Source: Astragalus membranaceus
Taxonomy: Eukaryota; Streptophyta; Magnoliopsida; Fabales; Fabaceae
Length of the DNA: 64,000 nt
NCBI GenBank assembly: GCA_039519185.1
Contig: CM076846.1
Span: 154,428,406-154,492,405, forward strand
Direction: 5' to 3'
Shown: piece after piece, positions 40,389 to 50,826 of the stretch
Layout: every line of letters begins with the position of its first letter
Position numbering within the stretch: position 1 is the first letter of the stretch
Notes under the pieces: generated by a model
Told to the model about the DNA's origin: nothing
Databases searched by the model: none
The model's input: only the letters and a program-made list of their open reading frames with translations
Position numbers and translations under genes: made by a program

Positions 40389-41871
40389 CTGAAAATAGAA
40401 AATCAAAAAAGAAGAAAAATTCTGGAAGCATCTTAGCAAAGCAAGAAATACAAATGCAATGAACAAAGGGGTAAAAGGAAGAATAACATACCAATATCAG
40501 CAAGTTCATGAGACTATTTGACATCTAAATTATATAAAATGTATTGATCACATTGTATTATTTGAATCAATTTCTACTCCAACCTAAAAAACCATGAGTT
40601 TCCTAAAGAGAGATATAAGTTAAGAGGCTCTCTTCTAATAACAAAAAAACATTGTACATTACCAATGAATCCTAGTTTAGGTTTAGGAGAAAAGCAAATA
40701 ACCATGAATTAATATTAACAGGTTAAAAAATTATAAGTTAACACCCTCCCTTCTAATAACAAAAGAAAATAAGCATTTTCAAAAATAAGGTTAAAAAACA
40801 GTACACATTATCGATAAATGGTTGTTTAGATTCATGAGAAAAGCAAGTATAAATTAACATCAAAACTTTATGTATGTGAACATTTGAGGTTTCCTAGACA
40901 CAAATTCCTTGGAATTCTAAGAAACAACCTACCATCTCTAAATTTTTCTAGACACAGGTAGAACATTCCCTTCACAATTGATTAATGCTTATTCATACCA
41001 AAAAATCATTTTCACAAGCCCTCAAAATAACTAAAGTAAAGCAGCGAAACACCAATTTGCGAAGCCTCACCAACATGAAATTGAACTCCTTAAGACATAA
41101 AAAAAATTAAATTTTCCATTCCCAAACATCAAAACCAACCAAACACCATTCCAAAAATTATTCCCACACACGGTAACAAATAACCTCATACAACAACCAG
41201 TTCAACCAAAAAAACAGAAATAAAAGCAAAACAAAAAAATACCTCTAAAATGTTTGATGGCATAGCTTTTCTACAGCCACATTGGTACCTGTTGAAAAAA
41301 AACCATCAAGCATGCGATATGATCAAAAGATAATCACCAAACAGAGACTTTCATTGGTAACAGATTAGGTTTCAAGGTCTGGAAATTGGCCATTGATAAA
41401 AATGTACTGCAAGTGCAAAATATAGTTCAATCATTGAGCATAGTGTATAATCTATGTAGGTGGGGAGCAAGAGAAAAAAGAGAGGATATGTGAAGACTCA
41501 TCTGGCTTGCCATCGTTGTCATCGTCTGCACCAAAATTTGATGATCCAAGTCCTTTGAATGATTTTCTGACATATTTGAGAGCAGATTAACCACTATTCT
41601 GGGAACCAAAGATGGATCCACCATACACAAACAGGAAACCAATAAAAATTGTCACAGCACATATGAAAGCAACTAACCAAAACCCCAGTCAATATAGCAA
41701 CAAAAATAATTCAAATCAGAATTTGGATTCCAAAATATACCTAACCACAATACACTGACTTAATGACTAACCTGCAAAAAAGTAAACAAAAGTCAAGAAT
41801 TTCACCGCATTGTAATTTGAAAGATATACCAACAATGAGTTGCTTCTCTGTCTTCTGGGTACAGTTTCCTG

Positions 41872-42872
41872 TCTGCATTCATAAAGACAGAAAAAATGAG
41901 TTATTCAATAAATCAATTGAAAAACAATCAAATGTGCTTTCAAAGGAGGTTGAGTGACTAAAAAATTGAAATACCTTGTAATGACAGATCATTTTCTTCA
42001 CACCAAGAGTGAAAGCAAGGAACCCACACAGCAAGCTCTATGAAATAGAGACCACAAACCAACCAATATGCAAAATACCAAAAAGTTGAAGAAAATTGTG
42101 ATGCTTTATAAGGAACACATGAAGTGTAGGTATAAGGAATATGAAAGGTTTGGTTGTACCTTGCAAAAAATCACTGATCCATGATAATAATTATCAATTC
42201 AATATCAAAAGAAAAATTTTCATTGAAATAGTGATAACTAAATGCTCAACAGAGTAAAAATTGACTATAAAATTGTTAGCTACCAAGTATTAGATAGCCA
42301 CTAACATTATCTGTTTTATAACAATGAAACAACAAAAGGATCAACACCTCACTGTAAATTCTTTACCATTAGATTTGTGTTGTGCTCCATCAAGAATTAT
42401 AAAAAGTATAGAACATTTTTCCTTTCAGATTGCAAAAGAAGTATAGAAGGAAAAAAAAAGAAAATCCAATTCTAAGAGACAAACCCAGCAAACAAAAACA
42501 TAGGAGAGACCAATTCTTAGCTGCCTCCTCTGCTTTCCCTTCTTCCTTCTTGCCCTATCTACAAAATGAAAAGACAAAGGGGTTTGAATCTACAAAAAAT
42601 AGTATAAAATTATATGATTTGGTTTCAAAATCAATTTACATACAGTTGCAAATCAATAAATCAAAAGAACAACAACAACTCTAGATAACACAAACTTAAA
42701 CTACACAAATCTCTAACTAAAATGTGTTAGTCTTTTAGTTTCATTGAAAAGATTTATAAACATGAGAAAGAGAAAAATCAAAAGCTGTTTGCAAGCATTT
42801 AAAATCAAAAGAGAAAAATCAAAAGCTGTTTGCAAGCATTTAAACTACACAAATCTCTAACTAAAATGTGTT
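41872..42872. repeat. Copy 1 of a roughly 1-kb direct duplication
   Basis: From TCTGCATTCATAAAGACAG to TCTAACTAAAATGTGTTA, it matches 43068-44114 at an offset of about 1196 bp with scattered substitutions and one extra 40-bp internal repeat in the second copy. Short frames inside (for example 42430-42684) recur in both copies because of the duplication. Confidence 0.9.
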
Positions 42873-43067
42873 ACTGATAACATGTTAGTTGCATAAAAAA
42901 GAGAGTATAGACTTTTATGATTTACATTCAATACATCATAGTTTACTATACTTAATGAAATAACTCAAGCACGAGACTACCTTCACAAACACATATGAAC
43001 AGTAACTACGTAAGCAAATCTTGCAACAGCCAAGTTCATCTCTAAATTTAAAATAGTCTTATAGAAC

Positions 43068-44114
43068 TCTGCATTCATAAAGACAGGAAAAAATGAGTTA
43101 TTCAATAAATCAATTGAAAAACAATCAAATGTGCTTTCAAAGGAGGTTGAGTGACTAAAAAATTGAAATACCTTGTAATGACAGATCATTTTCTTCACAC
43201 CAATAGTGAAAGCAAGGAGCCCACACAGCAAGCTCTATGGAATAGAGACCACAAACCAACTAATATGCAAAATACCAAAAAGTTGAAGAAAATTGTGATG
43301 CTTTATAAAGAACACATGAAGTGTAGGTATAAGGAATATGAAAGGTTTGGTTGTACCTTGCAAACAATCACTGATCCATGATAATAATTATCAATTCAAT
43401 ATCAAAAGAAAAATTTTCATTGAAATAGTGATAACTAAATGCTCAACAGAGTAAAAATTGACTATAAAATTGTTAGCTACCAAGTATTAGATAGCCACTA
43501 ACATTATCTGTTTTACAACAACGAAACAACAAAAGGATCAACACCTCACTGTAAATTCTTTACCATTAGATTAGTGTTGTGCTCCATCAAGAATTATAAA
43601 AAGTATAGAACATTTTTCCTTTCAGATTGCAAAAGAAGTATAGAAGGAAAAAAAAAAGAAAATCCAATTCTAAGAGACAAACCCAGCAAACAAAAACATA
43701 GGAGAGACCAATTCTTAGCTGCCTCCTCTGCTTTCCCTTCTTCCTTCTTGCCCTATCTACAAAATGAAAAGACAAAGGGGTTTGAATCTACAAAAAAATA
43801 GTATAAAATTATATGATTTGGTTTTGAATCTACAAAAAAATAGTATAAAATTATATGATTTGGTTTCAAATCAATTTACATACAGTTGCAAATCAATAAA
43901 TCAAAAGAACAACAACAATTCTAGATAACACAAACTTAAACTACACAAATCTCTAACTAAAATGTGTTAGTCTTTTAGTTTCATTGAAAAGATTTATAAA
44001 CATGAGAAAGAGAAAAATCAAAAGCTGTTTGCAAGCATTTAAAATCAAAAGAGAAAAATCAAAAGCTGTTTGCAAGCATTTAAACTACACAAATCTCTAA
44101 CTAAAATGTGTTAG
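43068..44114. repeat. Copy 2 of the roughly 1-kb direct duplication
   Basis: Second copy, with the phrase GAATCTACAAAAAAATAGTA repeated at 43786 and 43827 as an additional small tandem duplication. Both copies lie within the Helitron-like segment. Confidence 0.9.
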
Positions 44115-44784
44115 TCTAATATCATTAAGACATTTCATCAAATATAACACGTGCAGAATCCTCATATTTCTGTGTTTCACCATGAGATGGATAGAGAGTT
44201 CCATGGCACAAGCAGCGCAAGTTGGTTCTGTGGTAGATTCTCTTGTACCTAAAACTGCTTGCAAGCTGACCTGCAGTTTCAATTAATTAAAGCTCCAATT
44301 TAACAAAAATTGATAAGCTAATCTGGACTCTAGTTTCCAAAACCCGTAGAACTATTTTTAACCATCATCTTCACCATATACATATACTCACCATTCAGTT
44401 AAAAAGATTGAGAAAACAAAGAGATGCATTTACCTGTGCAAGGAAGTCAACTTTCTAGAGTTATTTAAAAATAAAATCCTATTAGTAAAACACATTGTAA
44501 ATATAGTTAAAATAGCAATGAAGGAGATGCATGGAACAAACTACACATTATTTATACAGGTTTTTCATATTTAGCATCCGTGACACAATATTTATTCTAC
44601 CATTAAAGAGTTTTTAAGAAACTTATGGAAATAAGTAAATAGATGTTATCATAAAGTGCTAATCCTTTGATCTTTGGCAAGCCAACCAATATAAGACATG
44701 AACAAATTATAGCTACTCCAAACAACCCGTAAGAGAGAATGCAATTTTTTTCCTCCTACAGAGATACAAAACCGTATGACTTAC

Positions 44785-45017
44785 TTGACTCCAAATGTAC
44801 TCAGATAAACCCTTACCAGAATCCGCCTTGTTTTCACCAGTGAAGCTTCTGCAATTGGCAGACTCATTATCAGCATCCATTTTTCCTTTACCATTACAAT
44901 TGTTGTTACTCACTTCATCATCTTTCACAAGGTTACAACCTTCCAGTAATGCAGCATTGTTGTCAGCCACATTTTGTCCTTTCATCTTTGTCCACAATGG
45001 CAAAGGATCAATCTTAA
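44785..45017 (-). pseudogene. Exon-like fragment of an unrecognised gene
   Basis: An acceptor ATTGTTGCAG precedes, and a consensus donor GTAAGTC follows, an open frame reading IDPLPLWTKMKGQNVADNNA, then an Asn/Lys/Asp-rich stretch, ending KGLSEYIWSQ. It looks like a genuine host exon by splice signals and composition, but I do not recognise the family. It lies in the Helitron-like segment, in the same orientation as the BSK1-like exon. Confidence 0.4.
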
Positions 45018-45312
45018 CTGCAACAATATCACAGTCATGAAATGATGGTATGGATCATGAATAATTAATGATAATGTACCTAACAGAGCAACACAAAAAA
45101 TAATGAAGTTTTAGGACACAGGCACAAAATGCAATCTCCAGATCATGTTCTGGGCCAACCATAAGAACCATGATTTGTTCAAAAATAAGGTCTAAAAACC
45201 ATCAAGATACCAATGAATCCTAGATTAGACACATGACAAAAGGAAATACCAACATTTTCAACAATTAAGAATCCATCACAATATTGACTAACCATTGCTG
45301 AACCGCTACTGG

Positions 45313-45659
45313 ACATTGCTAATGGCAAAACTATCACTAAAACATCAAAAGAAAAGGCAAGCCAAATTTCTGCAGACAACTACCTAAAGGAAAAAGCAAG
45401 AAGATAAGTAGATAACAAACAAAGGAAAAAATAGAAGGATACCATTACCTCTTGGATTGCAAGCATAAGGAACCACAGAATAGCAAATGTTGTAACTAAA
45501 AGGAAAAGGAAGGAAATAATTAGAGGGAAAAAATAATGCAAACAAACAGAGAGAGCAAGAACTAAGTTGAGGAACTAACCCTAATATCTTCGTTGCCATC
45601 TTCGCTGGGGAGAAGAAATCTCTTTGATATCTTCTCTGACTGACCAAATGATACTGAGT
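45313..45659. repeat. Copy 1 of a 347-bp direct duplication
   Basis: Matches 47569-47915 with no difference seen by eye. On the minus strand it contains a leader-like stretch and ATGGCAACGAAGATATTAGG near 45588-45607, so it may include the 5' end of a captured gene. Confidence 0.92.
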
Positions 45660-45829
45660 AACTATAATTTAATAGTAGCACTTTCATCCAATCATTGTTT
45701 CTTAAGTCTTCAGAACAAAACATGCAACTTCATTGAGGGTAGAACTATTAGAAGAAATTTATATCAAATGTGGATGTAATCATCAAGCAAGACACAATCA
45801 GCAATTAATGTTGTCACTGTACAAAGTCT

Positions 45830-46084
45830 TCACTTTTGTTTAGAAGTTGCATTCCTCTTAGATTCCTGTGTTGTACCTTCTTTCAGTGCTGCTTGTGCTT
45901 CATTCTTCATCCCAACTGCTGAAAGTGCAGCAGACTGAAGATAAGATGCAATGTGCCATACTGGGAATATAACTTGTGCTTGCATTGCATCGTTCGGTGC
46001 TTCCTGAACCATGTCACTTATCAGATAACACAAACTCCGCCTTGCATAGACCGTTGGAGAAACCATTGTTCCAACATCAATGAA
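45830..46084 (-). pseudogene. Captured last exon of a BSK1-like (brassinosteroid-signalling kinase) gene
   Basis: A splice acceptor TTTGATTTGCAG precedes FIDVGTMVSPTVYARRSLCY, then SDMVQEAPNDAMQAQVI, SYLQSAALSAVGM, EAQAALKEGT and a stop. This is the C-terminal tetratricopeptide-repeat part of plant BSK proteins, closest in feel to BSK1/BSK2 (FIDVGTMVSPTVYARRSLCYL). No kinase-domain exons were found nearby, so it is an isolated fragment, consistent with Helitron capture. Full BSKs are plasma-membrane-associated pseudokinases in brassinosteroid signalling; this piece alone should not have that role. Confidence 0.72.
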
Positions 46085-47568
46085 CTGCAAATCAAAACAA
46101 TGTACTCTCATTAACTAAACTAACATTTTACACATGCACTCCAAAACCACAACCATATACTGACCAAGATAGCACAAAATTTCATTAAAGAGTTTAGTCA
46201 ACATATGCAAAGAAGATGCAAATTCCAAAGAAAAGTAGAAAAAACCACATTGACAGATATGAAGCAGTATTGTCTTAGGAGAGGCTGTTTACTCCTAAAC
46301 ATTGAAAGACTTTCTATTAAACACAAGAAGTAGTATATTAACATTTGTAAATAGAGTATAGAAAACAATGAAACTAAAGAGCTTTGATCATCTCAGCCTC
46401 ATAATGTTCATTGCAATTGTTGTGTTCAATATGTGCGGAGCTTTGGTTTCTGTTCTTGTCAATATTTTCTTGCTCAGCAATAACAGTTAATAATTGGCTT
46501 CACTTTGTATTTTATAACTACTCTTCTCCAACATCTATCAAGCTGTTTCAGTAGGTTAAGCCATAGGAAAAAAAAGCATAACAGCAACACATATATGTAC
46601 AAAGACTTAGCATGTAACTATATACACATTTCAAAATTTACAAAGTCTATTAAGTAATGGAACCCATATCTATTGTTGTACATACATAATGAAATCTATT
46701 TTTTGTACATGCATAACGACTTACATGTTTCAAGCAAAAGCAAGGGTATCGAAAATGAAAAGAAAATGGGGACTTATAGATTTGATGGCAAACATATAAT
46801 CAGCTAGTATGCTAAGAAAACCATGTCATTTCAATCTTCCTTGTGGTTCCTAGATAAAAACCCAAAAGTAAACATAGAGTTCAAAATCCAGAGTACATGG
46901 ATGAGGGATGTTTCAAGCTTCATTGACAGCTACTTCATATCTGGAAATGTGCTTAATCTTTGGAAACGTGCTTAATATACTTTACCAATCTTGTAAGTTG
47001 GTTGCAATAATAGATAGCAATTAAAATTGCAAGGATGCTCATATATAGAGGATAATTATGAAACAAACCAAACCAAAGAAAAATATTAACCAGATAATAT
47101 ACCAACCAAAAATTCATGGATAATTATAACACAATCAACATACATCACCTAATTCCCTTCCCACTATTTATATCACTTAACATAATTCTCAAGCATTCTC
47201 AATTTGTCATACACTAAAAAATGGTGCATTGCTTTTGAGCACATCTTGTACTTCTGTTGTTCTCTCATCTTGTACTTCTGTTGACATGTAATGTTGTTCC
47301 ATTAATCACAAAATTAAAGTACACTATCATAAATGTATAATATCAGACCTAGTAATCTCTATTCAACAGAGACAACAGTAATGATAATCAGAAAGGCTAA
47401 CTAAAAAATAAACTCACGACATCAAACCACTTCCATGAGTAGACGAAATAATATACCTTAAAGAAGACCATTCTTATGGCCAGTTGCAACAACCCTACGG
47501 AGAGACACAGCTACACAGAATGATGCCCAAAAAAGATGAGGGGAAAAACCACATCTAGGATTAAATGA
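46085..47568. other. AT-rich interior of the Helitron-like segment
   Basis: Intron-like DNA without a recognised exon. It is probably BSK1-like intron or filler between the captured exon and the second 347-bp repeat. Confidence 0.35.
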
Positions 47569-47915
47569 ACATTGCTAATGGCAAAACTATCACTAAAACA
47601 TCAAAAGAAAAGGCAAGCCAAATTTCTGCAGACAACTACCTAAAGGAAAAAGCAAGAAGATAAGTAGATAACAAACAAAGGAAAAAATAGAAGGATACCA
47701 TTACCTCTTGGATTGCAAGCATAAGGAACCACAGAATAGCAAATGTTGTAACTAAAAGGAAAAGGAAGGAAATAATTAGAGGGAAAAAATAATGCAAACA
47801 AACAGAGAGAGCAAGAACTAAGTTGAGGAACTAACCCTAATATCTTCGTTGCCATCTTCGCTGGGGAGAAGAAATCTCTTTGATATCTTCTCTGACTGAC
47901 CAAATGATACTGAGT
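47569..47915. repeat. Copy 2 of the 347-bp direct duplication
   Basis: Identical by eye to 45313-45659 at an offset of 2256 bp. The flanks differ on both sides. Ends are ACATTGCTAATGG and GATACTGAGT, so these are not LTRs with TG..CA ends. Confidence 0.92.
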
Positions 47916-48017
47916 TTTTTTGCTGCATCTCTACACTGACAAGCCCATACAAAATCAACCGGTGAAGACAACCCATGGAGCTAGTCCATCGCTCTTTCCT
48001 CTTTCTCCCTTGAAGAT

Positions 48018-48214
48018 TCAGGTGCCGCCTCCTTTGGCGATGAACTCGGGCAGAGAAGACGGATCGGAGAGAGGGTTGCGGGGACGGTCGTTGTGGTCGA
48101 CGGCGGAGAGTTTACGGTCGAGGAATTGGAACATACAGGCAAGGCGTTTGTTGGTGGATTGGATTGAATTGGAGGATGAAACGTCGTCGTCGTCGTCGGA
48201 AGAGCGGGTTGAGG
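48018..48214 (-). pseudogene. Captured N-terminal fragment resembling FRA3-type inositol polyphosphate 5-phosphatase
   Basis: On the minus strand a frame reads STRSSDDDDDVSSSNSIQST, then FQFLDRKLSAVD, then SLPEFIAKGGGT, an in-frame TGA (48018-48020) and IFK. The LPEF..GGGTGIFK phrase precedes the WD40 region in plant type I 5-phosphatases of the FRA3/5PTase12-14 group, with an acidic N-terminus. The TGA replaces the expected Gly codon, and a TAA lies just upstream (about 48215), so the fragment is broken at both ends. Recognition is from memory of the family and moderate. Plus-strand frames over the same DNA are considered shadows. Confidence 0.5.
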
Positions 48215-48520
48215 GTTATGATGGTGGTGGTTGTTCATGAAGATGGCTGCATAGAGAGGTGAAGGAGATGCAATGGGCATAGATCGATGGAGGTTGGGTT
48301 GCTGGTGTATGGGGGCTTCGGTGAGAATGACAGAGAGATGAAGAGAGAGGAGTTTGGTGGATAGGTATGGAAGACGTGTTGGGCATGCAAGAAAAGAAAG
48401 GAGAAGGGCAAGACACGTGGTGGACCACATGGTGGCAATCAAGTGGCCAAAAAATTGGAGGGAAATGGGGGGTTTTTGGCGGGAGTGCACAGCTGAATTG
48501 CTGACTTGGAGACACCCTCA

Positions 48521-49467
48521 GGATTTATATTCTTTGATACCCGATGATATCTTTCTGCCAGGCATATGTCCCTACACCTCTAATGATTAATCTTTTCGAT
48601 CAACTCTCAAGGAAATGATCCAATTCCACGAGTATAAGCTTGATTGGTATTCATTTTCACGTAAGCACAAAAATTCAACTTTCTAATGCTCTTCAACATA
48701 ACATGGATGAAGACTCAATGATTTTCAAAACTTTTCTCTATTTTTTTTTTGCTAGAAAATGATGCTAAATGACAATGGGTTAGGAAAACCAGAATGCATG
48801 AAATCCATGAAATACAATGCAATTTCCTTTTTTTTTTTATTTTGGAAAGGAATATGCTACGAAGATTTGACGAATGAAAATGATATTTGTCTTATTTACT
48901 CATGAAAGAATCCAGAACACGCAACAATGATTTTTATGAATGTGCAAAGAAAAAAGAAAGTATGTAGGGAAGCAAGACACACGAGAATGTGATTATAATA
49001 TGGTATGTGAGACACGATAGGAGACAAAAAAATGTGATGAATCCTAATATGAATAAAAATGAGAGTTTTTATTTTTGTTATATTGAACCAAGCTATATGC
49101 AATTTTTTGAAAATTTTGACATGTACTTATAGAAGAACGAGGATAATGTAGCACGCCCCCTTTGTGTCATATATGGGTTGCCCATATTATTGGATTTTGG
49201 GCCCTACGGGTCCAATGTCTTACTATTCTAAACACGTGTATGACTTATAGTACTAAACATTTGTTTAGTAATTTTTACTAAAGAGTTATAGAGGTAACTT
49301 TCATAATAATTATAAAAAGCCAAAACAAAATCAGGGAAAATCTTAATTAAACCCAAAAATTGTGGAACCGTTTCCTAAATCATGGAGCCGTTTTATTTGT
49401 GATTTCATTCTTCCAAAAAAATCGCCTGAAACAAAAACCCACTAAATAAGGAAATGGCAAAATCACT
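48521..49467. other. Intergenic AT-rich DNA, no gene recognised
   Basis: No conserved frame. A GC-richer phrase near 49150-49210 (GCACGCCCCCTTTGTG, GGGCCCTACGGGTCC) looks repeat-derived but could not be classified. Confidence 0.35.
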
Positions 49468-49515
49468 CACTACAACAACTCACTCCTCCTTCAACGGCAA
49501 AATCACTCACTGCAA
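49468..49515 (+). mobile_element. CACTA-like terminus next to the hairpin array
   Basis: CACTACAACAACTC at 49468 and CACTGCAAAAACGGTCATTTG at about 49508 resemble CACTA termini. A matching right end was not found, so the array that follows may be the subterminal repeat set of a truncated element. Confidence 0.35.
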
Positions 49516-49582
49516 AAACGGTCATTTGTCTAAAAAAATTTGGGCGAATTTTTTTTTCACACAAAAGAAAAACTTCGTTCAT

Positions 49583-49862
49583 TAACCACAAATGTGCATA
49601 GCAATGGTTAGTGGTCACTAACCACAAATGTGCATAGCAGTGGTTAGTGGCCACTAACCACAGATATGCATAACTGTGGTTAGATGTCACTAACCACAAA
49701 TGTGCATAGCAATGATTAGTGGTCACTATCCACAGATATGCATAACTGTGGTTAGATGTCACTAACCACAAATATGCATAGCAATGGTTAGTGGCCACTA
49801 ACCACAGATATGCATAATTGTGGTTAGATGCCACTAACCACAGTTTTGCATAACAATGGTTA
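49583..49862. repeat. Eight 36-bp units, each a hairpin
   Basis: TAACCACA-type starts fall at 49583, 49619, 49655, 49691, 49727, 49763, 49799 and 49835, exactly 36 bp apart. Each 28-nt core pairs AACCACA with TGTGGTT or near variants around a loop with TGCATA; AACCACAG and CTGTGGTT in unit 3 pair perfectly. The 8-nt linkers are GTGGTCAC, GTGGCCAC or GATGTCAC types. Because 36 is a multiple of 3, a minus-strand frame of 226 residues shows a 12-residue repeat (NHCYAHLWLVAT), most likely a by-product. The composition and palindromic units fit subterminal repeats of a DNA transposon. Confidence 0.9.
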
Positions 49863-50805
49863 ATTTGCAGCAAAACCAGCCTGGAAAGAAGAAGAAGAAG
49901 AAGAAACCAACCTGCATAACACGATTTGAAACAAAAAGAAGATGATGATGATGATGATGATGATGAGGAATTGCAAATCGAAAAAAAAAAGAACGTGAAA
50001 AAGAAGAAGAACGTGAAGATGATGAAGAACGTGGAAAAGAGAAGAAGAAGAAGAACGTGAAAAAAGAGGAAACGTGAAAGAGAAGAACGTGGAAACAAAT
50101 TATGATTTAGTTTTGTAACCGTCCCTAAAAAATAGAGCCTCATTTAATGGTTAATTTAATTTAATTAAAACAAATAATAACTGATTACAACAATGCCCTT
50201 ATTCAATACTAACCATTAGATTAAATTTCATTAAAAGTTTGAGAATCCAGTTACTAAGGAAAATGCTTAGTAACATAAGCCAAAGCCTCTGAACACTCAC
50301 AATGGTTGGTTATTGTAACCTAAGGAGAGTTAAAGTCACTAGAGTCAAGTATTCTTCTGGAAGATGGACAATAGTAGGATGTACATCCAAAATGAGGATA
50401 CATGCACATAAAAATCGTACTCTAGATGAGGAATTCGTGGAAGTCACACAGGATGTACATCCAAAATGAGTTCCACTACACAACCTCGTTTTAACTTATG
50501 TTTTGTTCAGTCTCCAGTATGAACCCGACTCTCAGTGTGTGCTCAAACTGTAAATGTGGTGTGAATGGAGCATACAAAATTATATCTACAAAATCTGTAA
50601 GAACAAATTAAACAATATATATTGCAACAAAAAAAAATGTCATCTACCCTAGCGTTGAGACAAACATGGCAATTATAAACAATATATTTACAAAATAACA
50701 TGTTAAAATAATCACACAAGTTAAACATGCAATAGTGGTAAAACAAATATGCAAAACTTTTTGAGAATTTGCACAATTAGATATGAAAGTCTTGACTCTC
50801 TACCT
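49863..50805. other. Simple-sequence DNA and possible Tat/Ogre internal remnant
   Basis: GAAGAAGAA and GATGATGAT runs (49886-50090) are followed by AT-rich DNA without a gene. The part left of the primer site at 50806 would be the internal region of the minus-strand retroelement, but no gag sequence is recognisable. Confidence 0.35.
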
Positions 50806-50824
50806 GTCCCCAGCTGAGTCGCCA
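50806..50824 (-). promoter_or_regulatory. Primer-binding-site-like sequence of a Tat/Ogre-type element
   Basis: Minus-strand TGGCGACTCAGCTGGGGAC lies 2 bp inside an LTR end, GTTTGCAACA. This type of primer site is familiar from Tat/Ogre-lineage elements in legumes. It differs from the primer site of the other two Tat elements in the window. Confidence 0.6.
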
Positions 50825-50826
50825 TC

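Larger units (their letters stand above)
40103..48520 (-). mobile_element. Helitron-like segment with captured gene fragments (5' end not located)
   Basis: The 3' terminus is on the minus strand at 40103-40134: hairpin ACCCCGTGCATCGCACGGGT, then 11 nt ending CTAG, next to T. To the right lie minus-strand exon fragments of at least two unrelated host genes (BSK1-like, FRA3-like), further exon-like pieces with splice signals, and large internal duplications, all typical of Helitron gene capture. The 5' TC terminus was not recognised, so the right boundary (about 48.5 kb) is a guess and the gene fragments might partly lie outside. Confidence 0.45.

Noticed and set aside
45313..47915. Small LTR retrotransposon bounded by the 347-bp repeats
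   Set aside because: The repeats lack TG..CA ends, no target duplication or primer site is present, and flanks do not fit.
47981..48490. 169-residue minus ORF (His/Pro/Thr-rich) and plus-strand 106-residue ORF
   Set aside because: Another minus frame over the same DNA carries the FRA3-like text; these are shadows of it.
49583..49862. CRISPR-like array (28-nt repeats with 8-nt spacers)
   Set aside because: The linkers are themselves repeated and too short, the DNA is plant nuclear and no cas genes exist. It is a tandem hairpin array.
49463..50143. 226-residue minus-strand ORF with a 12-residue repeat
   Set aside because: It follows from a 36-bp palindromic tandem repeat plus GAA/GAT simple sequence; no known domain and no start context support it as a gene.
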